A stretch of 64,000 nucleotides of DNA from an uncultured Pseudomonadales bacterium. Lineage in GTDB: Bacteria; Pseudomonadota; Gammaproteobacteria; Pseudomonadales; Azotimanducaceae. Numbering within the stretch: position 1 is the stretch's first letter; the number at the start of each line of letters is the position of its first letter. A program made the translations under genes and the position numbers. The stretch covers positions 1 through 64,000 of the forward strand of contig CAKZWF010000056.1 of NCBI GenBank assembly GCA_937921865.1. The letters are read 5' to 3'. The notes beneath the pieces are model-generated. The model was given only the letters and a program-made list of their open reading frames with translations, had not been told where the DNA came from and made no database searches. Of the stretch, positions 60,001 to 64,000 are shown in pieces.

Positions 60001-60910
60001 TTCCGCTCAGATAGAGGCCGCTGACCTGTGCCAGATGACCCGTCTCACTGGCCCGGGTCTGTACCATCAAGCCACCGTTGAATGCTTTATCCGGCGCCAG
60101 TTCCAGACCGCTGACAGATACCGCAGCGACGCCGCCGGCAACATCCGCGTCGAGCCGCCAGCGTAGATCAAGTTCATCCAGTCGCGGTGAGCCGACTCGA
60201 GCCAGCGCAGCCGGCAGGACCAAGCCCCGGCTGGACGCAGTGATCGCCTGCGTTGCCGTTCTTACCAGCGCCACAGAGTCATTGCCATCAAAAGCCAGCC
60301 GCAGCGCGCAATCGTCGGCGCAGGACTGATCGGGGTTGCTCAGTTCCAAGCGATGTCGGTGCATGCCGACTCGATTCATCGCCCGGTAGTGCACATCCAG
60401 AGAACCGGATCCTGCTGCTGATGAAAATCCAAGCCGACTGGCGATGTCGATACCATCACTGTGATAGACCAGATCACTCAGATCGAAATCAAAGCTGCCG
60501 AGCCCACCCCGAAACCGCCATCCGGTGTCGCTATGTTCGAAATCAATCTGACCCTGTTCGATCGCGAATTGCCGGGCAACGGGCGTACTGCGCCACAGGG
60601 TTTCCAGCAAACCGATTTCGACGTAGACGCCTTCAACATGACCAGCGGGCAGGTCTATGCGGCCAATGCGAATCACCGGATTCAGCTGATGCCACTCGCC
60701 CTGCAGCCCCGAGACTTCAATGCCCTGGCTCCACAACCACTGATTGGCAGCCACTTCCAGATCATCGAGCAGCCACATCAGCACCCGACCGCCCACCTGA
60801 AGAGACGCGAACACCAGCGCGGTGAGAGTCAGAAGGATCAGCAGTGGTCGGAAAATGAGATGCAAAAGATGGGTCCTGCCCCAGAGTGTATTGCGACGAT
60901 ATCGCGTCAA
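57035..60910 (-). CDS. yhdP: AsmA-like lipid transport protein YhdP
   Basis: This large (1291 residues; E. coli 1266) repeating beta-groove (RBG) protein spans the periplasm from an N-terminal membrane helix (about residues 17-42). YhdP with TamB and YdbH carries phospholipid to the outer membrane. The DUF3971 and AsmA-like C-terminal region (GSEFKIAGEVNLLEGTLDNE) is recognisable. A Pro/Glu/Asp-rich tail ends the protein. It lies 43 nt after rng. Confidence 0.93.
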   Translation of the reverse strand: MTRYRRNTLWGRTHLLHLIFRPLLILLTLTALVFASLQVGGRVLMWLLDDLEVAANQWLWSQGIEVSGLQGEWHQLNPVIRIGRIDLPAGHVEGVYVEIGLLETLWRSTPVARQFAIEQGQIDFEHSDTGWRFRGGLGSFDFDLSDLVYHSDGIDIASRLGFSSAAGSGSLDVHYRAMNRVGMHRHRLELSNPDQSCADDCALRLAFDGNDSVALVRTATQAITASSRGLVLPAALARVGSPRLDELDLRWRLDADVAGGVAAVSVSGLELAPDKAFNGGLMVQTRASETGHLAQVSGLYLSGTEEEIKLPVILLDLTDGLTSWWTQELDLGELLGFFSTRLPEGSPGERWLTGLQLRGQARNLRGYIDSGSGELGYAATLQRIDLESFGGAPYMRGGGGELVGFNRGMQIRLNAENMDTHWRAQFADNWMMGYAQGILQAWFGKGYFAMRGLGMRLSVGDSHASGGFAINRVPGQPEHDRLTLIVNADQASIEDAKQFVPIRLPAGLPEWIERGPRAGLLENIRFAYHGQIIVQPFELARRLEMSADITGGHVQYHPDWPEMFGLDGFIEVAAKDVRFAVDRGTSSYGSTLDGTRLLLADNAAYADLVLSTETTVDAALTFIRSTPLKDWMSFITPDWRGEGAITLDGTLHIPLSLRAEHIGETSLENEFAARLEIGLNDTDLSLDDYRVDLEALSGLVSYEYPSRIAASNVRGRILDQPAVFGARSDDDTVIFSIVGQAAYTDVLEVLDIADPGILQGGFDYLADLHIELGDEVPRLEVVSDLAGLALALPGELGKQPEDSVATAVELRFLEDYQALNFGYGNAQGWLHVADGLQRGAIGFGEPAPTINSSVSELVLSGQVSGFRLDEVIPDGDGESALALPIRLDDLVAEHIALEDLRFSDVLLNGTIAPGSLALVFESQSAQGEVSYIDDEPMQIHLTHLRLPDTSPAGEAPENEEAPDPLDPSVIADLPLADVTVDQFNVGEADYGAWSLSLVPDDQGVALRDLKANLRGVAIASDEVYWQAEPNQTRFKGTLAMADLEKVLPLWDIVPSLSTSSAQFSGDLHWRGSPANVDVDRLIGPATFVAKDGRFMEVDAGGQGALKIFSLVNFSTVLKRLNLDFSDVRGKGISFEEIRAETYFDEGRLIFTPEPIKIIGSGSEFKIAGEVNLLEGTLDNEMIVTLPVTRSLPWYAAYIALANPLTAIGVIVGERMLRKPIEQFSSAKYTITGPIENPELTFVNVWDRSVDKPHDIVETPSAELPVPADLPSELPEDLPLQPDQEDPQQEDS

Positions 60911-60953
60911 GCTTACTGTCGGAATCGCCGCCGTCTACCGTTGCAGGACAATC

Positions 60954-62474
60954 TCAGCCGGGGCGCCGCATGTCCTGCACCAGGACCACATCATACTCCC
61001 CAGGACCATAACTCGGCTCGATCTGCATGCTGATTTCCCGGCCAATCTGTGCAGCCAGTGATTCCAGGAACCGCGCATCTTCGTCAAGTAAACGGTCAAC
61101 AACCCGAGAACCGCTGCGAACCAGGTAGCTGCCTTCCCGCTGCTGCCCTTCACAACGCAGATTTGCGTCCTCCAGAATTGACCGAAAAATCTCTACACAG
61201 GTAGTGGCCGAGGTTTTCACTGTGCCAACACCCGCACACTGGTCACAAGGCTCACAAATCTGCTGCGCCAGGCTCTCACGGGTCCGCTTGCGGCTCATCT
61301 GCACCAGACCAAGTGACGAAAACCCCTCCAGACGGGTTCGGGCGGGATCCTGGTCGCAGGCTTTTTCCAGCGCCCGCAGGACCTGACGCTGATGCTCTTG
61401 TTCTTCCATGTCGATGAAATCGATGACGATGATTCCGCCCAGATTGCGCAGCCGCAACTGGCGCGGAATGATTGCCGCGGCTTCCAGGTTGGTCCGGTAG
61501 ACGGTTTCTTCCAGCGAGTGACTGCCCAGGAAACCACCGGTGTTCACATCGATTGTAATCATTGCCTCGGTTTGTTCGATCACCACATGACCGCCACTTT
61601 TCAGGTCCACCCGCCGGACCAGCGCGCGTTCGAGTTCATCGTCAACGCCGAAACGCGCAAACAGTGGCCGCGGCTCGCAGTAAAGCTCGAGGCGCTGGGT
61701 AAATTCAGGGATAAACTCGCTGACAAACGAATGCACCCGTTCGAAGGTACCCTGGTGATCGATGAGAATCCGCTCACTGTCCACACCGACGAGGTCGCGA
61801 ACCATACGAATGTGCAGCGGCAGCTCTTCGTAAACCAGCGCCGGACAGCCCCGATCCCGCTTCTTTTCCAGCAGTCGATCCCAGATTCGAGTTAACACCC
61901 GGATGTCGAGGTCCACCGCTGCCCGCCGCACCCCGTCAGCTGCGGTTCTGGCAATGAACCCCATCCCGATGCCCTGCTCCGAGCGAACTTCGTCGATCAG
62001 CATTTTCAACCGATCCCGTTCGCCGGGTTCATCGATACGCTGGGAAATACCGATGTGATCGTTGAATGGCATCAACACCATATAGCGGGAAGCAATCGCG
62101 AGCTGAGTGGTAAGACGGGCACCTTTCCCGGAGATCGGATCTTTGGCGATCTGCACCATCAGCTGTTGCCCTTCGTGCAGCAGGTCGCGAATATCCGGCG
62201 GTCGAGTGAGGTCTTCACCGGCATCGTTGTCGCCTTTGATCAGCCGGGGACCTTCGATGTCACGAACATGCAGGAAGCCGGGTCGATCCAGGCCAACGTC
62301 GACAAACGCTGCCTGCATGCCGGGAATAATGCGATCTACCCGGCCGAGATAAACGTTCCCGGTCAGGCTGTAGCCATCGGCGCGCGCCAGATGAACTTCC
62401 TGGACCGCACCAGCGCGCAACAGAGCCACACGAGTTTCGAACTCGCTGACTGCAATCAGTATCTCTTCAGCCAT
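60954..62474 (-). CDS. rng: Ribonuclease G
   Basis: This RNase E/G-family endonuclease matures the 16S rRNA 5' end. It has an N-terminal S1-like domain (NVYLGRVDRIIPGMQAAFVD), 5'-sensor region, catalytic motifs TIDVNTG and VIDFIDM, and the zinc-link CEPCDQC. At 506 residues it matches RNase G (489) and lacks the long RNase E tail. It overlaps maf by 8 nt. Confidence 0.96.
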   Translation of the reverse strand: MAEEILIAVSEFETRVALLRAGAVQEVHLARADGYSLTGNVYLGRVDRIIPGMQAAFVDVGLDRPGFLHVRDIEGPRLIKGDNDAGEDLTRPPDIRDLLHEGQQLMVQIAKDPISGKGARLTTQLAIASRYMVLMPFNDHIGISQRIDEPGERDRLKMLIDEVRSEQGIGMGFIARTAADGVRRAAVDLDIRVLTRIWDRLLEKKRDRGCPALVYEELPLHIRMVRDLVGVDSERILIDHQGTFERVHSFVSEFIPEFTQRLELYCEPRPLFARFGVDDELERALVRRVDLKSGGHVVIEQTEAMITIDVNTGGFLGSHSLEETVYRTNLEAAAIIPRQLRLRNLGGIIVIDFIDMEEQEHQRQVLRALEKACDQDPARTRLEGFSSLGLVQMSRKRTRESLAQQICEPCDQCAGVGTVKTSATTCVEIFRSILEDANLRCEGQQREGSYLVRSGSRVVDRLLDEDARFLESLAAQIGREISMQIEPSYGPGEYDVVLVQDMRRPG

Positions 62475-63054
62475 CTATTCGACGGCGCCAGGTGTCTATG
62501 CCAAAACGCTCAAGCAGTCGCTCCGTCTCTGCCAGCGGCAGGCCCACCACAGCGCTGTAACTACCTTCAATTTTGCTGGCAAATATACTCCCAATCCCCT
62601 GAATCCCATAACCGCCTGCTTTATCTGCTGGTTCGCCCGTGTGCCAGTAGTCGATGGCCCGCGCTTCGCTGATGGATCCGAACAGGACTCTGGTGATCAC
62701 CAGTGCAGTCTCGATCTGCCGTCCGTCGCTGATCGCCACGCAGGTCATGACCTCGTGCCAGCCATCGGCCAGCAGGCGCAGCATCGCCACCGCGTCATCC
62801 TGATCTGCGGGTTTACCAAGAATACGACCAGATTTGACCACTACTGTGTCCGCAGCCAGGGTGATGACTCCAGGAACGGCGACTGCCGCCGACTTCTGTT
62901 GCGCCATGCGTTGCACGTAGCCTTCGGGAGGTTCGCCGCGGCGCACCGATTCATCGATGTCTGCGCTGAGCACTTCAAACTCGATGCCGATCTGACGCAA
63001 CAGCTCAGCGCGACGTGGCGAGGCGGAAGCCAGAATCAGCGACTGGCCGGTCAC
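62467..63054 (-). CDS. maf: Maf-family nucleotide pyrophosphatase (YhdE type)
   Basis: This house-cleaning enzyme hydrolyses dTTP/UTP and modified nucleotides. The N-terminal LILASASPRRAELLRQIG, the LAADTVVVKSGRILGKP block and AGGYGIQGIGSIFASKIEGSYSAVVGLP region are diagnostic (last given by position near residues 150-176). Translation starts at a GTG at 63054 overlapping mreD as GTGA, giving 195 residues. The mreD-maf-rng order supports the YhdE subtype. Confidence 0.95.
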   Translation of the reverse strand: MTGQSLILASASPRRAELLRQIGIEFEVLSADIDESVRRGEPPEGYVQRMAQQKSAAVAVPGVITLAADTVVVKSGRILGKPADQDDAVAMLRLLADGWHEVMTCVAISDGRQIETALVITRVLFGSISEARAIDYWHTGEPADKAGGYGIQGIGSIFASKIEGSYSAVVGLPLAETERLLERFGIDTWRRRIDG

Positions 63055-63545
63055 TCGACCCGCGCACTCACCCGCAGGCGATCCAGGATGAGATATAAAA
63101 ACGGCCAAAGCAGCATGCTGGTCACCGCCGGCAACACCACTGCCCAGCTCATGCCCCTGCCAAACATTGTATCGGCCACCAGCAGACGCAGAGTCTCCCC
63201 GCCCAGCACCAGCAGAAACACCACACCACACTGCTGGACAACGGAATACATCCGCAGCCGTTCGTAGAAACGCCAGGCAATGTAGGTGATTGTCGCAAGT
63301 AAAAAACCATTCAGGCCCAGAGGATCTGCGTTCAACACATCAACCAGAAAGCCCAGCAGCCAGGCGGCGATCAGACCCAGACGATTGGGTAATGCCATAA
63401 CCCAGTAAAAAATCACCATCGCAACCCAGGCCGGCCGCCACCAGCCCAACCCGGCAGGCCAGGTTTCCGGCAGATGCACAACCCCGAGCACCATCGCGAA
63501 CAGAATCGTGACCAGAATCAGCCAGCCGCCGTTAGCCGGATTCAC
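63051..63545 (-). CDS. mreD: Rod shape-determining protein MreD
   Basis: This small polytopic elongasome protein has 164 residues (E. coli 162) with five to six hydrophobic segments and the GFLVDVLNADPLGLNGFLLA block. It overlaps mreC and maf by 4 nt each. Confidence 0.94.
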   Translation of the reverse strand: MNPANGGWLILVTILFAMVLGVVHLPETWPAGLGWWRPAWVAMVIFYWVMALPNRLGLIAAWLLGFLVDVLNADPLGLNGFLLATITYIAWRFYERLRMYSVVQQCGVVFLLVLGGETLRLLVADTMFGRGMSWAVVLPAVTSMLLWPFLYLILDRLRVSARVE

Positions 63546-64000
63546 GCGTCCTCCTCCGGTATTTCTGAATCAGTAGAATCGCCAGCCTCATCAGACAGCT
63601 CTTCAGGTTCGAGTTCGGGCTGGGCGAACAACACCAGCACATGGCGCGATCGATCGAGAAAAGCCGTAGGACGAACGGTTATTCTGGCGTACGCACTGGT
63701 ATCTTCGATGATCACCGAGGCGACATAGCCAACCGGATAGCCGACCGGAAAACGCCCCGCCAGTCCGGAAGTTTCGACCAGATCTCCTGCGCGGATGTCG
63801 GCGGTGACCGGCACGTTTTCCAGCTCCAGTGCGTCCCGGCGCCCGGTTCCACCAGCAACGCTGCGGACACCATTACGGTTAATCTGTACCGGCAGCGCGT
63901 GGCTGACGTCGGTAATCTGCAGAACTCTGGAAGTGAACTGACCCACCTCGACGATCTGGCCGAACAGACCCTGCGCGTCGATCACCGCCTGGCCGACCGA
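63542..64000 (-). CDS. mreC: Rod shape-determining protein MreC (C-terminal part, runs off window)
   Basis: The frame is open to the window edge, so only the C-terminal 152 residues are seen. VIDAQGLFGQIVEVGQ, VSHALPVQINRNGVRSVAGG and GDLVETSGLAGRFPVGYPVG are the two beta domains of MreC. An acidic C-terminal tail follows. MreC scaffolds the PBP2-RodA elongation complex with MreB and MreD. Confidence 0.95.
   Translation of the reverse strand, partial: SVGQAVIDAQGLFGQIVEVGQFTSRVLQITDVSHALPVQINRNGVRSVAGGTGRRDALELENVPVTADIRAGDLVETSGLAGRFPVGYPVGYVASVIIEDTSAYARITVRPTAFLDRSRHVLVLFAQPELEPEELSDEAGDSTDSEIPEEDA

Overview
This window is chromosomal DNA from a gammaproteobacterium, built almost entirely from conserved core genes. 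Gene order follows Pseudomonas-type chromosomes in long blocks: pilA/pilBCD-coaE-yacG; argJ-secA-M23 peptidase/dciA-lpxC-ftsZ-ftsA-ftsQ and the rest of the division and cell-wall (dcw) cluster up to mraZ; rnpB-rsmI/lpoA-yraN; sspBA-petCBA-rpsI-rplM; zapE/degS; hisDG-murA-ibaG-mlaBCDEF; caxA-kdsC-lptCAB-rpoN-hpf-ptsN-rapZ-npr; and pmbA/darP-tldD-yhdP-rng-maf-mreDC. I see no phage, transposase, integrase, CRISPR array or toxin-antitoxin pair. The meso-DAP-type MurE motif, LpxC, the Lpt and Mla systems and the bc1 complex point to a Gram-negative, respiring, outer-membrane-bearing cell.

Layout. (1) 1-6710 is a type IV pilus locus. A truncated membrane protein that may be an O-antigen-ligase or pilin-glycosylation enzyme, tRNA-Thr(CGT), a second pilin and pilA lie on the minus strand. 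pilB-pilC-pilD-coaE-yacG diverge from them on the plus strand. pilA has a textbook sigma-54 promoter with an IHF-type site upstream. (2) 6738-14048 holds argJ, secA, an M23 peptidase, dciA and lpxC. (3) 14049-27113 is the dcw cluster on the minus strand, headed by a promoter with three TGGG MraZ boxes. murF, murG and ddl/murB are absent, and the remaining genes are joined by overlaps of a few bases. (4) 27366-30847 holds RNase P RNA, rsmI, and the divergent lpoA-yraN. (5) 30877-35845 runs rplM-rpsI-petABC-sspA-sspB. (6) 36089-38359 holds zapE and a DegS/AlgW-type protease. (7) 38452-45035 runs mlaFEDCB-ibaG-murA-hisG-hisD (minus). (8) 45198-53563 runs caxA-kdsC-lptC-lptA-lptB-rpoN-hpf-ptsN-rapZ-npr-mgtE (plus). 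(9) 53581-64000 holds pmbA, darP, and mreC-mreD-maf-rng-yhdP-tldD.

The genes centre on making and dividing the cell envelope: peptidoglycan precursor synthesis and septation, lipid A (lpxC) and Kdo (kdsC) synthesis, LPS export (lpt), phospholipid retrograde transport (mla), envelope stress proteolysis (degS), shape (mre) and pili. Regulation is present in the same window: rpoN is encoded here and pilA carries an RpoN promoter; mraZ carries its own operator.

I did not find a clearly new biological system. The strongest leads are the reduced dcw cluster, the complete sigma-54/IHF promoter upstream of pilA with phased repeats behind it, the tRNA-Thr-bounded pilin locus with a possible glycosylation gene, a non-canonical SxN motif in FtsI, perfect palindromes between mraZ and rnpB, and a set of short tandem repeats confined to intergenic DNA.
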